A stretch of 64,000 bases of DNA from Candidatus Competibacter phosphatis (GCF_012939995.1 NZ_SPMZ01000029.1:1-64000), one strand, 5' to 3'. Positions 35,429 through 45,624 are shown, counted from the first letter of the stretch. Made by a program: numbers and translations. The notes: generated by a model from the letters alone, not told the origin.

Positions 35429-36610
35429 TCAATCGCGTTCGACGGCCAGGGCAACACCCTGGCCGCCACCGATGCACAGGGTCGCGAGACCCTTCTTAGC
35501 GTCACGGCGGACCATTTCGTGCAGCAAGCTCACCAGAATGCGGCAGCCGGAAGCGCCGATCGGATGGCCCAGCGCGATGGCGCCGCCGTTGACATTCACT
35601 TTGCTGGTGTCCCAGCCCATTTCGCGGTTGACGGAGATCGCCTGAGCCGCGAATGCTTCGTTGGATTCGATCAAGTCGAGCTGATCCACCGTCCAGCCGG
35701 CCTTGCTCAGGCAAGCGCGGGATGCCGGAATCGGACCCGTACCCATGATTTTCGGATCGACGCCGGCCTTGGCGTAAGCGGCGATGCGCGCCAGTGGCGT
35801 AAGACCGAGGTCACGGGCGGCGCTGGCGGTCATGACCACGACGGCGGCCGCGCCATCGTTGATGCCGGAGGCGTTGCCGGCGGTGACGCTGCCGTCCTGT
35901 TTGAACGCCGGCCGCAGCTTGGCCAAGCCGGCGGCGGTGGTTCCCGCGCGTGGGAACTCATCGGTATCGAACACGATCGGTGCGCCCTTGCGCTGCGGAA
36001 TCTCGATCGGCACGATTTCATCCTTGAACTTGCCGTCGCGAATCGCGGCGGCGGCTTTGTCTTGGGAGGCGGCGGAAAAAGCGTCCTGCTCCTCGCGGGA
36101 GATGTCCCATTGGGCGGCGATGTTCTCGGCCGTGATCCCCATGTGGTAGTGGTTGATGGCGCAGTGCAGTCCCTCGTTCAGCATCGAGTCCATCAGCTTG
36201 GCATCGCCCATGGTGGTGCCGCGACGCGACCCGAGCAGAAGGTGCGGGGACAGACTCATGCTTTCTTGACCACCGGCGATCACGATTCGGTTGTCGCCGT
36301 CGCGGATGGACTGATAGGCCAGATGCACGGCTTTCAGGCCACTACCGCAGACCTTGTTGATGTTCAGGCAGGGCACTTCGATGGGTAGTCCGGCGTTCAG
36401 CGCCGCAGTGCGGGCCGGGTTTTGGCCGGTGCCGGCGGTCAGCACCTGGCCAAGGATCACTTCGTCGATTTGTTCTGGCTTGATCCCGGTTTTCCCGAGC
36501 AGACCCTGGATAATCTTGGCACCCAGAATGTTGGCTGGGATCGTCGATAGTGATCCCATGAAGTTGCCGATTGCGGTCCTGGCGGCGGCGGCGATGACCA
36601 CATCTTCCAT
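35429..36610 (-). CDS. phaA: acetyl-CoA acetyltransferase (beta-ketothiolase)
   Basis: A 393-residue thiolase that condenses two acetyl-CoA into acetoacetyl-CoA, the first step of PHB synthesis. The active-site residues C88 (NKVCGSG), H349 (GHPIGASG) and C379 (CIGGGQG) are all present and at the standard positions. It leads the minus-strand phaA-phaB pair. The 288 nt upstream (36611-36898) hold no convincing gene and should carry the promoter. Confidence 0.96.
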   Translation of the reverse strand: MEDVVIAAAARTAIGNFMGSLSTIPANILGAKIIQGLLGKTGIKPEQIDEVILGQVLTAGTGQNPARTAALNAGLPIEVPCLNINKVCGSGLKAVHLAYQSIRDGDNRIVIAGGQESMSLSPHLLLGSRRGTTMGDAKLMDSMLNEGLHCAINHYHMGITAENIAAQWDISREEQDAFSAASQDKAAAAIRDGKFKDEIVPIEIPQRKGAPIVFDTDEFPRAGTTAAGLAKLRPAFKQDGSVTAGNASGINDGAAAVVVMTASAARDLGLTPLARIAAYAKAGVDPKIMGTGPIPASRACLSKAGWTVDQLDLIESNEAFAAQAISVNREMGWDTSKVNVNGGAIALGHPIGASGCRILVSLLHEMVRRDAKKGLATLCIGGGQGVALAVERD

Positions 36611-36898
36611 CGAGTTAACCTCCGGATAGCCCTATTTATATTGGAAATCGCCATGCGTTGGCGAGAGACGACTTGCGCCGTGCACCAACAACAGCATCAT
36701 ACCGATGCAAAAAATAAAGAAGTAGTGAGAGGAGCGTCCAAAGCTGTAATGATGCGGGTTGCGGCCGGCGACAATGGCAGGAATCCTATTCTCGACTGAT
36801 TTGAGCGCAACATATTGGCGCTTGCCATAATTCTTGTCAACCGATTCTGGCATTGCAGCATCGCGCGATTGTGCGGTATGGCATCGGTCCCCAGTGTT

Positions 36899-37909
36899 TC
36901 AAGGCGAGCTGGATCGAGGAGTAGTGGGCGGTAGTTCGAAATGCACCAGTAGGGTTGCCTGCCAAGCACTACAGTTGTCGTCGCTGATTATGAAGAACCG
37001 TCGATCCCGATAGCGGGTCAGGCCTTCGAAGTTGTCCAGCAGCCAGCCTTGGCTGCTGTCGAGGACAGCCACATCGGCCACCGGTAACGGCGTTTCTCCT
37101 CCCATTGGCGGCAGCTCGGTGCGGCGCAGGCTGATGATTAGAGGCCGCAGGGGGGCGACGAAAGCGCGTTCCAGCGTCAGCAGACCGCCGTCGGGCAGCG
37201 CTTCCATGGCGACCAGGGCGCTGCCGGGCGCGGACCCAAGCGGGTAACTCCAGAATCGGCCATCGCTGGCGAAGAGGCGGATCCGGCCGACTGGGTCGTC
37301 GCGCAATGGTGCCTCGGTTCCGGTCAGCACGCCCCAGCGCGGATCGATGGTCACCGCTTCCAGCGCCTGGTTGGTGTCGCGGTAGTTGCGTAAATCGCTG
37401 AGGAGCGCGGGCAAGGGTTCTTCGCCCCGCCATTGGCCGGTAGGGCTGTAACGAACCACGCGTGGCCTGATTTCGAACGATACCAGCAGTTCGGTATCGC
37501 CGGGCGTCCGGTTGTCGCCGTTGCGGATCGCCAAACCCTCGGCATCGTCGAAAGGCGGACGGATCGGTTGACCGGATGCATCCAGCAATGGATAGGCGGT
37601 CACTACCCGTACCCCGGTTAGTATCCCGCGCGAGTCGAATTCCGGCCGTAAATGGAATAGCCCACCGATGTCGGAGATGGCATACAACAGCTCCTCATCT
37701 TCGTCCCAGGCCAGGCCGGACAGACCGCACAATTTCAGACTATTGAACTCGGCATTGGGCAATCGCAACGCACCGAGCCAACGAATGCCAGCATGGGTAT
37801 CGCCGGGACCGGATCGATCGGCGAGCGTGATGGGCGTTGCCTGGAATTCTCGGGCGCAAGCGCTTTGCAAGATGAACATCAGCACGAGAATCGGGAACGA
37901 GCGGAACAT
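36899..37909 (-). CDS. esterase-like activity of phytase family protein
   Basis: A 336-residue secreted protein. A signal peptide occupies residues 1-19 (FPILVLMFILQSACA); the Cys could be a weak lipobox. The body is a beta-propeller-like fold with LCGLSGLAWDEDEELLYAIS, DAEGLAIRN and DNFEGLTRYRDRRFFIISDDN, as in the phytase-like esterase family. Substrate and role are unknown. It is divergent from the phenylacetate-CoA ligase gene, 93 nt apart. Confidence 0.8.
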   Translation of the reverse strand: MFRSFPILVLMFILQSACAREFQATPITLADRSGPGDTHAGIRWLGALRLPNAEFNSLKLCGLSGLAWDEDEELLYAISDIGGLFHLRPEFDSRGILTGVRVVTAYPLLDASGQPIRPPFDDAEGLAIRNGDNRTPGDTELLVSFEIRPRVVRYSPTGQWRGEEPLPALLSDLRNYRDTNQALEAVTIDPRWGVLTGTEAPLRDDPVGRIRLFASDGRFWSYPLGSAPGSALVAMEALPDGGLLTLERAFVAPLRPLIISLRRTELPPMGGETPLPVADVAVLDSSQGWLLDNFEGLTRYRDRRFFIISDDNCSAWQATLLVHFELPPTTPRSSSP

Positions 37910-38002
37910 GTGAACTCCAGCACGGCGGTGGGGCGACGGTCAGGGCGCTCATGCTACCATTTCGGTACCGTATTCGATAAAGGCGAGGCAAGGGCCAACA
38001 GC

Positions 38003-39313
38003 ATGAAGGTACCGGTCTGGAATCCGGCGGTCGAGTTCCTGGAACGGGAGGCGCTTGAGCGTTTGCAACTCGCCAATCTCCGCAAAACCGTGGCTTGGGC
38101 GCTGAAAACTCCTTTTTACCGACGGCGGCTGGCCGAGGTTGGCTTGCATCGTCCCGAGGATATCGCCAGCCTGCGCGATCTGCGCGACATCCCCTACACC
38201 ACGAAGGAAGACCTGCGCGAATCCTATCCTCGCGGCCTGCTGGCGGTCGATCTGGAGCAGGTGGTGCGGCTGCATACCTCCAGCGGCACCACCGGCATGC
38301 CGACCGTGATTCATCACACGCAGGCCGATCTCGACGCTTGGACCGAACTGGTGGCCCGCTGCATCGTCGCCACCGGCGCCAGTCGCCGCGACGTGTTCCA
38401 GAACATGACCAATTACGGGTTGTTTACCGGTGGCTTGGGCCTGCATTACGGTGCCGAACGGGTGGGCATGCTGGTGATTCCGGCCAGTTCCGGCAACACC
38501 AGCCGTCAGGTTCAGTTGATGCGACATTTCCAGACCAGCGTGGTGCATGCCACACCCAGCTATTTGCTGCATCTGCACTCGGCGCTGATGGACGAGGACA
38601 CCGACACCAGTCCGCCGAGCTTGCGCAAGGCCTTCATCGGTGCCGAACCGCATTCGGAGGAAACCCGCCGCAAGATCGAAACACTGTTCGAAATCGAGGC
38701 CTACAACTCCTACGGTTTGAGCGAGATGAACGGCCCCGGCGTGGCGTTCGAATGCCTGTACAAGACCGGCCTGCATCTGTGGGAGGATGCCTACCTGCTG
38801 GAAGTGATCGATCCCGACAGTTTGCGGCCCTGCGCTGAGGAGGAGACCGGCGAGATCGTGCTGACCACGCTACAGCGACAGGCCACGCCGTTGCTGCGCT
38901 ACCGTACCCGCGATCTTTCTCATCTGGTGGGCGGTCATTGCCCCTGCGGGCGCAGTCACCGCCGACTGGCGCGAATCAAGGGCCGCAGCGACGATATGCT
39001 GATCGTCAACGGGGTCAACGTCTTCCCGTCGCAGATCGAGGAAGCGCTGATGAAGGCGCCGGAAGTCGGCACCAATTATCTGATTCAGGTCGAGAAGCGC
39101 GGGGCGCTGGATCGGCTGGCGGTCAAGACCGAAGTCCACGCCGCATTGTTCGCTGGCGATGCGCGCGTGCTGAGCGATTTGCGCGAGCGCATCGCCGAGC
39201 GGATCCGTGCCGCCGTTCTGGTCAAGCCATCGATCGAACTGCACGAACCGGGTAGCCTGCCGGTGTCCGAGGGTAAGGCCCGACGGGTGCTGGACCTGCG
39301 ACCGGCGTTCTGA
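38003..39313 (+). CDS. phenylacetate-CoA ligase family (AMP-forming)
   Basis: A 436-residue acyl-adenylate enzyme of the PaaK type. It has the P-loop HTSSGTTGMPTVIHHT (near residue 92), the YNSYGLSEMNGPG acyl-binding motif, the RTRDLSHL segment and the C-terminal RIKGRSDDMLIVNGVNVFP. ATG 38003 begins MKVPVWNPAVE with AAGG upstream. PaaK activates phenylacetate for degradation, but no other paa genes are here; the acid could be another aryl acid. Confidence 0.88.
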   Translation: MKVPVWNPAVEFLEREALERLQLANLRKTVAWALKTPFYRRRLAEVGLHRPEDIASLRDLRDIPYTTKEDLRESYPRGLLAVDLEQVVRLHTSSGTTGMPTVIHHTQADLDAWTELVARCIVATGASRRDVFQNMTNYGLFTGGLGLHYGAERVGMLVIPASSGNTSRQVQLMRHFQTSVVHATPSYLLHLHSALMDEDTDTSPPSLRKAFIGAEPHSEETRRKIETLFEIEAYNSYGLSEMNGPGVAFECLYKTGLHLWEDAYLLEVIDPDSLRPCAEEETGEIVLTTLQRQATPLLRYRTRDLSHLVGGHCPCGRSHRRLARIKGRSDDMLIVNGVNVFPSQIEEALMKAPEVGTNYLIQVEKRGALDRLAVKTEVHAALFAGDARVLSDLRERIAERIRAAVLVKPSIELHEPGSLPVSEGKARRVLDLRPAF

Positions 39314-39336
39314 ACGGGCAGGGGACGGGAAGCGGC

Positions 39337-40431
39337 TCAGTCACTGTAGAAGATGCTCCTGAGATACTCCTCGTGGGCGTGGCGCAGCACCACCGCGATC
39401 ACCGCCGCCACCGGTAGTCCCAGCAGGACGCCGAAGAAGCCGAACAGATGGCCGCCGGCCAGCACCGCGAACAGTACCGCCACGGGGTGCAGGCCGATGC
39501 GATCGCCGACCAGCTTCGGAGTCAGCACGAGATCGCTGATCAACTGGCCGACGCCGAAAACGATCAGCACCGGAATCACGCTCAGCAGGCTGTGATACTG
39601 GAGAATCGCGGCGATGCTGGCAACGCCGATGCCGGTAATCAAACCCAGGTAGGGCACGAAGCTCACCAGCCCGGCCAACATGCCGATCAGCAAAGAGGAT
39701 TGCAGCCCGATGATTGCCAATCCCGTCGAATAGATCGCCGCCAGTGCCCCCATGACCACGAACTGGCCACGCAAGAACGCACCGATCACCTGATCGGATT
39801 CCCGCGCCAACGCGCTGACCATCGGTTCGATGCGTCGTGGCAGCAGGTCGTGAATCCGGGCGACCAGCAGGTCCCAGTCGCGCAGCAGGTAGAAGGTGAC
39901 CACCGGCACCAGCACCAGGTTGGCCAGCCAAGCGAAAATCGCATCGGACGATTCTCGAAATGAATGCAACAGGCCGACGGCCAGATTGCCGATATCATCG
40001 GCGTATTTGAGCAGTTCCGAACGCAACTGGCTGAAGTTGAACAAGTCCGGGTCGATGCCTAGCGTATCGCGCAACCACGGCAGCATGGTGGTGTTGAACC
40101 CGTCGATATAGTCCGGCAGCCGCTGCAACAGTCCCTTGAACTGGTGAGTGAGCACTGGGATCACCAATAGCAGCAGTAACAACAGGCCGAGCACGAGCGC
40201 GCCGAATACCAGGCTGACCGCCAAGGACCGCGACAGCTTGCGTGCCTCCAGCCGGTCGATCAGCGGGTCGCCCAGATAGGCCAGTAGGGCGGCGAACAGA
40301 AACGGCGTCAATACCGGTGCCAGCAGGTACAGCAGCGCGGCGGAAACCGCGATGACGATCAGCCAGAAGCGTGCCCGTGGCGGATCGGAAAGTTTGGGCT
40401 GTTGGGGGTCGGGTTGCTTTTCGAGCATCAT
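39337..40431 (-). CDS. AI-2E family transporter (PerM-like)
   Basis: A 364-residue membrane protein with about eight helices in the AI-2E/PerM arrangement: two N-terminal helices around LLAPVLTPFLFAALLAYLGDP, a central amphipathic periplasmic part with PDYIDGFNTTMLPWLRDTLG, and a C-terminal bundle with LLIGMLAGLVSFVPYLG and LTPKLVGDRIGLHPVAVLFA. The family exports small molecules or ions; the substrate is not known. Its start overlaps the next gene's stop by 4 nt. Confidence 0.88.
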   Translation of the reverse strand: MMLEKQPDPQQPKLSDPPRARFWLIVIAVSAALLYLLAPVLTPFLFAALLAYLGDPLIDRLEARKLSRSLAVSLVFGALVLGLLLLLLLVIPVLTHQFKGLLQRLPDYIDGFNTTMLPWLRDTLGIDPDLFNFSQLRSELLKYADDIGNLAVGLLHSFRESSDAIFAWLANLVLVPVVTFYLLRDWDLLVARIHDLLPRRIEPMVSALARESDQVIGAFLRGQFVVMGALAAIYSTGLAIIGLQSSLLIGMLAGLVSFVPYLGLITGIGVASIAAILQYHSLLSVIPVLIVFGVGQLISDLVLTPKLVGDRIGLHPVAVLFAVLAGGHLFGFFGVLLGLPVAAVIAVVLRHAHEEYLRSIFYSD

Positions 40432-41021
40432 GACGACGGTGGCGGTCGGTCAGAGGGATGATGGTGCTGGCGCCAGGCGTCGTGGCCCCAGCGCCAGACG
40501 TAAGCCACGCCGCTCCAGACGGTGGTCAGCGTGGTCAGGCCGATCAGAGTTTCCAGCAGCCACGTCGGTAGCGGCATGATCCCGTGGTTGGCGACGATCA
40601 CAAGTACCAGCGTCAATTGCAGCAAGGTGTTCAGCTTGCTGATCATCAGCGGCGCGGCCTGAAAGCGCGCGATCAGAAAATGATAGCCGATCGCGCCGCC
40701 GACGATGAGGGCATCCCGTACCAGCACCAGCATGACCAGCCAGCCCGGCAGTTCGTGCAGCCAGCCCAACGCCAGGATCGCGCCCAGTAGCAACAGCTTG
40801 TCGGCAATGGGGTCGAGGATGCCGCCCAGCTCGCTGGTCCAGCCGTAGTATTTGGCCAGGAATCCGTCCAGCGCGTCGGAGATACCGGCGACCACGAACA
40901 GCACCAGCGCCGCGCCGTAGTGTTCCTTCAGCAGCAGCCACAGAAAAGGCGCCACGAGCAGGATCCGCAGGCCGGTGATGAGATTGGGAATATCGCGGGG
41001 TTTCACAGGTAACGATGTCAT
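40428..41021 (-). CDS. CDP-alcohol phosphatidyltransferase family protein (PgsA-like)
   Basis: A 197-residue membrane enzyme starting MTSLPVKPRDIPNLITGLRI. The family signature D-x2-D-G-x2-A-(R/K)...G-x3-D-x3-D is seen as DALDGFLAK followed by GGILDPIADK, with Lys in place of the usual Arg. It likely makes phosphatidylglycerol phosphate or cardiolipin-type head groups. It is encoded just upstream of the AI-2E transporter gene in a two-gene unit. Confidence 0.88.
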   Translation of the reverse strand: MTSLPVKPRDIPNLITGLRILLVAPFLWLLLKEHYGAALVLFVVAGISDALDGFLAKYYGWTSELGGILDPIADKLLLLGAILALGWLHELPGWLVMLVLVRDALIVGGAIGYHFLIARFQAAPLMISKLNTLLQLTLVLVIVANHGIMPLPTWLLETLIGLTTLTTVWSGVAYVWRWGHDAWRQHHHPSDRPPPSS

Positions 41022-41197
41022 GTCAGCGCCGCCCGTCCCTCTTGGAGACCGCGCGTGCTCGTTGGGGTTCGAGCGCTGTATCGATAAGCATAACTTACCC
41101 GAATCCCGTCAAACAGCAAGCTGGAAATACGACTAGAATGAGGGGGTCAAGCGAGTGACGGCCCCGTTCCGGGAGAACCGGATGGAGGAGATACGAT

Positions 41198-41731
41198 ATG
41201 ACCGAACCTACGCAAACCAGGCGCCTGGTGCAGGCGTACGACCGCATGATGGAGCGGGTGAAACTCCGTCTGGAAGAACTGGAACAGGCCGAACGGGAGG
41301 CGCTTCCGCAACTGCGCGCCAGCATCGAACACGCGGCGGAAAAGGCGGTGGAACTGGGCGAATTGACCCGCGAGGAAGCCCGCTTGATCGGCGGCTATTT
41401 GAAACGCGATCTGGAGGATGCCGGCCAGTATCTGACGACCACCGGTCAAGATTTACGCGCTTGGCTGCGATTTGATCTGGAGTTGCTCGAAGATCGCATG
41501 TTGGAATTCCTTCAGCGCGGCGTGGATCAATCGCGGCTGGAGCTATTGGCGTTCGAAGCGTCGGCGGCGGAGGTGGAGACCGAGCGGTATCGCAGCGGCG
41601 AGATCACTGGACCCGGTACCCTGCAATGCGAAAAGTGTGGGGAGTCGATGGCCTTTCTCGCCAGCGCGACGATTGCGCCTTGTCCGGTTTGCGGGGGCAT
41701 CGACTTCGTACGAGTAACCGAAGAGTCGTGA
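41198..41731 (+). CDS. zinc ribbon-containing DUF1451 (YbeL-like) protein
   Basis: A 177-residue protein. A long helical N-terminus (residues 1-120) rich in Glu/Leu is followed by a C-terminal zinc ribbon with CEKC and CPVC pairs (LQCEKCGESMAFL; TIAPCPVCGG). Strong GGAGGAGA site 6-12 nt before the ATG. Family function is unknown. It ends in the convergent region with a terminator 140 nt further. Confidence 0.88.
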   Translation: MTEPTQTRRLVQAYDRMMERVKLRLEELEQAEREALPQLRASIEHAAEKAVELGELTREEARLIGGYLKRDLEDAGQYLTTTGQDLRAWLRFDLELLEDRMLEFLQRGVDQSRLELLAFEASAAEVETERYRSGEITGPGTLQCEKCGESMAFLASATIAPCPVCGGIDFVRVTEES

Positions 41732-41870
41732 GTGTCGCGAAATAGGTATAAACCCTGATTGATCTGTCAATCGTCCCGATTTACCGCTTGGCCGGATTGT
41801 TTTTAACTAAGTGCCGCTTGAGCTGGTTTCTACAGCGAAGCGTGTTTTAAGCTCAATATCCTGTACTTTG
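41732..41870 (+). other. untranslated stretch after DUF1451, possible small RNA or 3' UTR
   Basis: 139 nt with no coding signal, more AT-rich than neighbours, ending in a strong terminator. It has the inverted pair ATTGAT...CTGTCAAT near 41759 and the GGA-containing segment CCGGATTG. I cannot show that it is a separate RNA; it may simply be the 3' UTR of DUF1451. Confidence 0.25.
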
Positions 41871-41902
41871 ACCGCCAGCCGGATCTGCTGGCGGTTTTTT
41901 TT
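41871..41902 (+). terminator. rho-independent terminator
   Basis: A perfect 9-bp stem ACCGCCAGC (41871-41879) / GCTGGCGGT (41887-41895), a 7-nt loop CGGATCT and eight T. It is oriented to stop plus-strand transcripts coming from DUF1451 or from a small RNA. Confidence 0.93.
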
Positions 41903-41941
41903 ATGGCCGCCGCCGGTGCATATTGCCAATTCGAAGAAGCA

Positions 41942-42646
41942 TTAGATGAGTCTCCGCGCCGCGAGTGGCGGTTCGCAACGGCCTAGTTGGGCGCGGTAGC
42001 GGGCCGCTTGTCGGCTGACTTGGCGGGCCCGCTCCATCAACCACGGTTTGCTCCGGTAGCTGCGTTTGGCGAAACCGCCCTGACCTTCGTGGTAGGCCAG
42101 ATATTGGTGATAGGCATCGTGTTTGGCGACGCCGTTGCGGCGCGCGGTTTCGCTGACGTACCAGCCGATGAAATCCACGGCATCGTCGAACTGGTCGCGC
42201 TCGGCGCCGTGGTTGCCGGTCGCGGCGATGTAGTCGTCCCAGCTCCCATCGAGCGCTTGGCTGTAGCCGTGGGCGGAGGAAGGGCGGGGGCCGGGAATGA
42301 AACCGAGATACCAGGTGCGAGGCGGTGGTCGGGCGTCGGCTTGGAAGGAGGACTCCTGGTGGATGATCGCCAGCAATATCGGCAAAGGCACGCCCCACCG
42401 CTGGCTGGCGGCGTTGGCGTCGGCGAACCAATCCTCGTGTTGCTCGAAGATGGCGCAGGCGTCGTCGATATCGCGCGGTGGCGCGGTCGTGCACGAAGCC
42501 AGCAGCAGACTACCGAGTACGCCGAGCACAATGAGGCTCCCACCCCAGACAACCTGTTTCCGCAGCGGTAACGCGATCCACCGGCGTGCCACTCCGGTAA
42601 TCCAGGCACGCCAGGTGGGCGGGAATGCGGCGCGCCATCCGTTCAT
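41942..42646 (-). CDS. lytic transglycosylase (SLT domain) lipoprotein
   Basis: A 234-residue murein-cleaving lipoprotein. A membrane segment (GGSLIVLGVLGSLLLASC) ends in a lipobox with C52; the ~30-residue basic stretch before it is unusually long, so translation may start later at a GTG or TTG. The goose-lysozyme-like fold has the catalytic Glu E98 in IIHQESSF, the GYSQA and the AYHEGQGGFAKR motifs. It is coupled to lnt (4-nt overlap). Confidence 0.85.
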   Translation of the reverse strand: MNGWRAAFPPTWRAWITGVARRWIALPLRKQVVWGGSLIVLGVLGSLLLASCTTAPPRDIDDACAIFEQHEDWFADANAASQRWGVPLPILLAIIHQESSFQADARPPPRTWYLGFIPGPRPSSAHGYSQALDGSWDDYIAATGNHGAERDQFDDAVDFIGWYVSETARRNGVAKHDAYHQYLAYHEGQGGFAKRSYRSKPWLMERARQVSRQAARYRAQLGRCEPPLAARRLI

Positions 42647-44160
42647 GGTTGGATCGTGCCGCGCCGACCCAGAAACAACCCGGTACCCAATAGACAGAGC
42701 ATCGTCAGTACCACCGGCAGATCCCCGAAACGGGCGTAGGGCGTCAGTCCGCGCAGCGGGCGCACCTCGCCACGGATGACTTCGGCCTCGAACTGAGCGC
42801 CTCGGTTCATGATTCGGCCACGGTCGTCGAGAATGGCGGAGAGGCCGGTATTGGTGGCGCGGGCCAGGTAGCGACCCATTTCCAGGGCGCGCATCCGCAC
42901 GATTTGCAGATGCTGATGCGGGGCGGTGGAGTCCTTGAACCAGGCGTCGTTGCTGACGTTGATCAACCAGGTCGCCTCGGGCAGCGCCAGGCGGATCTCG
43001 TCGCCGAACACGGCCTCGAAGCAGATGGAGATCCCGACCGGCTGCCCACCGGCGCGCAGCAGCGGCTGATCGTGCTCGCCGGGAGTGAAGTCGGCCATCG
43101 GGATATTCACCCAGTCCCGAAAGAACAGGAAGAACGAGCGCAGGGGCAGGTATTCGCCGAATGGCAGCAAGCGGCGTTTCTGGTAGATGCCGGGCGATCG
43201 ACCGATGCCGATCACGCTGTTGTGGAAGACGTTGGTTTCCCACGAGCCGGTCGGAATCCCGGTCACGTAGTCGACGTTCGCGCGTCGGGCACTTTCGGCC
43301 AGCGCGGTCAGGAAGGCATGGACCTCATCCTGAAAAATCGGGATCGCCGTCTCCGGCCAGACGATGACGTCGGCGCGGCCATGCTCGCTCAGGCTGAGCT
43401 GGACGTAGCGCCGCAGGGTTTCTTCCAGCACGGCGGGTTGCCATTTCCGATCCTGAGCGATGTTGCCCTGGACCAGGGCGACGCGCAGCGGTGGTCCCGC
43501 CGGCTCGACCCAGGAAATGCGACCCAGACTCCAGGCACCGAGCCATAAAGCCGCCAGCATGCCCAGCCAGAGCAAGCGTTCTTGCCCGCGACCGCTGTTC
43601 AGCAACGCCCGCAACAAGCCCGCGCTGACCAACACCGCCCAGCCGACGCCGAACACGCCGAGATAGGGCGCGAGATCGCCCAGCGGCGAATCGATCTGAC
43701 TGTAACCCACCGCCAGCCAGGGAAATCCGGTGAATAGCCAACTTCTGACCCAGTCCAGCAGCGTCCACAGCGCCGGGAGGACCAGTAGCCAGCGAACCGG
43801 ACCGGGGGGTGGCCCCCAGCGGCCGATCAGATAGCCCAAAACGGTTGGATACAACGCCAATACCGCCACCACCGCGAAGGTGGCGAGCGCCGCGAATGCC
43901 GCCGGGGCATTGCCATAATCGTGCAGGCTGATGAAGATCCAGTAAATACCGAAACCGAATGCACCCAGGCCAAACAGCCCGCCGCGCGCCGCCGCCCGTC
44001 GTGGCGAGGTATGGTCCCAGCTCCACGACAGGATGACGGGCAGTAGGATCGCCAACGGCCAGATCCCGAACGGCGCGAAAGCGAGCGGCAGCAGCGCCCC
44101 GGCGGTAAAGGCCAACAGGTCGGTGGCGAGGGGGCGGCATTGTGAAAGATCGGGCATCAT
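42643..44160 (-). CDS. lnt: apolipoprotein N-acyltransferase
   Basis: A 505-residue inner-membrane enzyme, six to eight N-terminal helices then a nitrilase domain. It adds the third acyl chain to the N-terminal Cys of lipoproteins. The Glu-Lys-Cys triad is visible: E in VIVWPETAIPIF, K in KRRLLPFGEYLP and C in GISICFEAVFG. It follows corC after a terminator and is coupled to the lipoprotein gene downstream. Confidence 0.96.
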   Translation of the reverse strand: MMPDLSQCRPLATDLLAFTAGALLPLAFAPFGIWPLAILLPVILSWSWDHTSPRRAAARGGLFGLGAFGFGIYWIFISLHDYGNAPAAFAALATFAVVAVLALYPTVLGYLIGRWGPPPGPVRWLLVLPALWTLLDWVRSWLFTGFPWLAVGYSQIDSPLGDLAPYLGVFGVGWAVLVSAGLLRALLNSGRGQERLLWLGMLAALWLGAWSLGRISWVEPAGPPLRVALVQGNIAQDRKWQPAVLEETLRRYVQLSLSEHGRADVIVWPETAIPIFQDEVHAFLTALAESARRANVDYVTGIPTGSWETNVFHNSVIGIGRSPGIYQKRRLLPFGEYLPLRSFFLFFRDWVNIPMADFTPGEHDQPLLRAGGQPVGISICFEAVFGDEIRLALPEATWLINVSNDAWFKDSTAPHQHLQIVRMRALEMGRYLARATNTGLSAILDDRGRIMNRGAQFEAEVIRGEVRPLRGLTPYARFGDLPVVLTMLCLLGTGLFLGRRGTIQP

Positions 44161-44242
44161 GATCGGCGGACAGGTATCGATGGGTTCGGCTCACCCGGTT
44201 GGAGAAAGAGGGTTACCGGCTTGCAAGGGCGTGGCGACAAAG

Positions 44243-44270
44243 AAAAAACCCTCTGGGGGGAAGAGGGTTT
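44243..44270 (-). terminator. rho-independent terminator after corC
   Basis: Minus-strand hairpin AAACCCTCT / AGAGGGTTT, 9 bp with a 7-nt C-rich loop, followed by T6. It lies 15 nt after the corC stop and 83 nt before the lnt start, separating lnt from the miaB-phoH-ybeY-corC unit. Confidence 0.9.
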
Positions 44271-44284
44271 GCGCGGCGCCGGAA

Positions 44285-45154
44285 TCAGATGTTCTCTGTG
44301 GCGGGCGGCGCAGCTTCCTGGCCATCGTGCAAGCTGGTTTCCAGCAGATGAATCCGCCGGTTGTCGGCGCGCAGCACCCGGAAGTGGAACCGATCCAGGT
44401 CCACGGTTTCGCCGCCCTTGGGCAGTCGCCCCAGCTCCATCATGACCAGCCCGCCGACGGTATCGGCGCGCTCGTCGCTGAGGGTAGCTTGGAAGTACGC
44501 GTTGAAATCCTCGACCGGAGTCAATGCCTTGACGATGAAGGAGTCGCCCTGGGAGCGAATGAAGGCACTATCGTCGTCGGTATCGTGTTCGTCGTCGATT
44601 TCACCGACGATCTCTTCCAGCACGTCCTCGATGGTGATCAATCCGGCCACGCCGCCGTATTCGTCGACCACGATGGCCATGTGCAGACGGTTGCCGCGGA
44701 ATTCCTTGAGCAGGATATTGAGGCGCTTGCTTTCGGGGATGTACTTGGCCGGACGCAGCAGGGCGCGGAGATCGAAGTCTTCACGGCGGTCGAAGGCGTG
44801 GCTCAGCAAGTCCTTGACGATCAGGATGCCGATGACGTTGTCCTTGCTTTCGTCGATGACCGGAAGGCGGGAATGGCCGGATTCGACGATTTCGGCGATC
44901 AGGCGCTCCAGGTTCCAGTCATGTTCGAGCACCACCATCTGCGCGCGCGGAATCATAACATCTCGCACCTGGGTTTCCGACACCTTCATGACGCCTTCCA
45001 TCATCTTGAAGGAGTCGGCGTCCAGCAGTTCCCGTTGCTGGGCGTCGCGCAACAACGCCATGAGTTCGTCCCGGTCCTTGGGTTCGCCCATCAGGGCGGA
45101 GCTTAAACGTTCCAGCCACGATTTATGGCTTGATTCGGCTCGCTCGTCGTTCAT
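44285..45154 (-). CDS. corC: HlyC/CorC family magnesium and cobalt efflux protein
   Basis: A 289-residue cytoplasmic protein with two CBS domains ([18 protein letters not shown] near 65; [15 protein letters not shown] near 185) and a C-terminal CorC_HlyC domain with [20 protein letters not shown]. It lacks the DUF21 membrane part, so it is the short CorC type that works with CorA in Mg/Co handling. It overlaps ybeY by 4 nt. Confidence 0.93.
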   Translation of the reverse strand: MNDERAESSHKSWLERLSSALMGEPKDRDELMALLRDAQQRELLDADSFKMMEGVMKVSETQVRDVMIPRAQMVVLEHDWNLERLIAEIVESGHSRLPVIDESKDNVIGILIVKDLLSHAFDRREDFDLRALLRPAKYIPESKRLNILLKEFRGNRLHMAIVVDEYGGVAGLITIEDVLEEIVGEIDDEHDTDDDSAFIRSQGDSFIVKALTPVEDFNAYFQATLSDERADTVGGLVMMELGRLPKGGETVDLDRFHFRVLRADNRRIHLLETSLHDGQEAAPPATENI

Positions 45155-45624
45155 GATCGGTCTTGTGGGTCTCCATAAGGATCAGGATAGCCGAGCCCCA
45201 TCAGGATGCGGATTTCCAGGGTTTCCATGGTTTCGGCGTGCGATTCATGTTGATGATCATAGCCCAGTAGGTGCAAAACGCCATGCGCGACCAAGTGTGC
45301 CCAGTGCGCCTCGGCCGGTTTTTCCTGATTGAACGCCTCGCGCAGCACCACCGGGGCGCAGATCACGACATCGCCCAGCAAAGCGCTTTCGACGCCTGGC
45401 GGCGCCTCGAACGGAAAGGACAACACGTTGGTTGGCCCCTGTTTATGGCGATAGGTTTCGTTGAGCGCCGTGCTTTCGGCTTCGTTGACCACGCGGACGG
45501 TCAGTTCGGCATCGCGCCGATAGCCCGCGCCGGCGAGCGCCGCTTCGGCCCAGCGGCGGAACTCGCTCTCAGCCGGCAATCCCGGCATGTCCAGGGCGAT
45601 CTGCAAGTCCAGTTCCAGTGTCAT
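45151..45624 (-). CDS. ybeY: endoribonuclease YbeY (rRNA maturation)
   Basis: A 157-residue zinc-dependent RNase that matures 16S rRNA 3' ends and helps ribosome quality control. The metal motif [11 protein letters not shown] is complete. It overlaps both phoH upstream and corC downstream by 4 nt each, so three genes are translationally chained. Confidence 0.96.
   Translation of the reverse strand: MTLELDLQIALDMPGLPAESEFRRWAEAALAGAGYRRDAELTVRVVNEAESTALNETYRHKQGPTNVLSFPFEAPPGVESALLGDVVICAPVVLREAFNQEKPAEAHWAHLVAHGVLHLLGYDHQHESHAETMETLEIRILMGLGYPDPYGDPQDRS

Noticed and set aside
36632-36853. 73-residue minus-strand frame between phaA and the phytase-like gene with one hydrophobic stretch
   Set aside because: No ribosome site and a composition unlike neighbours; more likely the phaA promoter region.
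44221-44280. Possible small gene between corC and lnt
   Set aside because: The stretch is a terminator hairpin on the minus strand.
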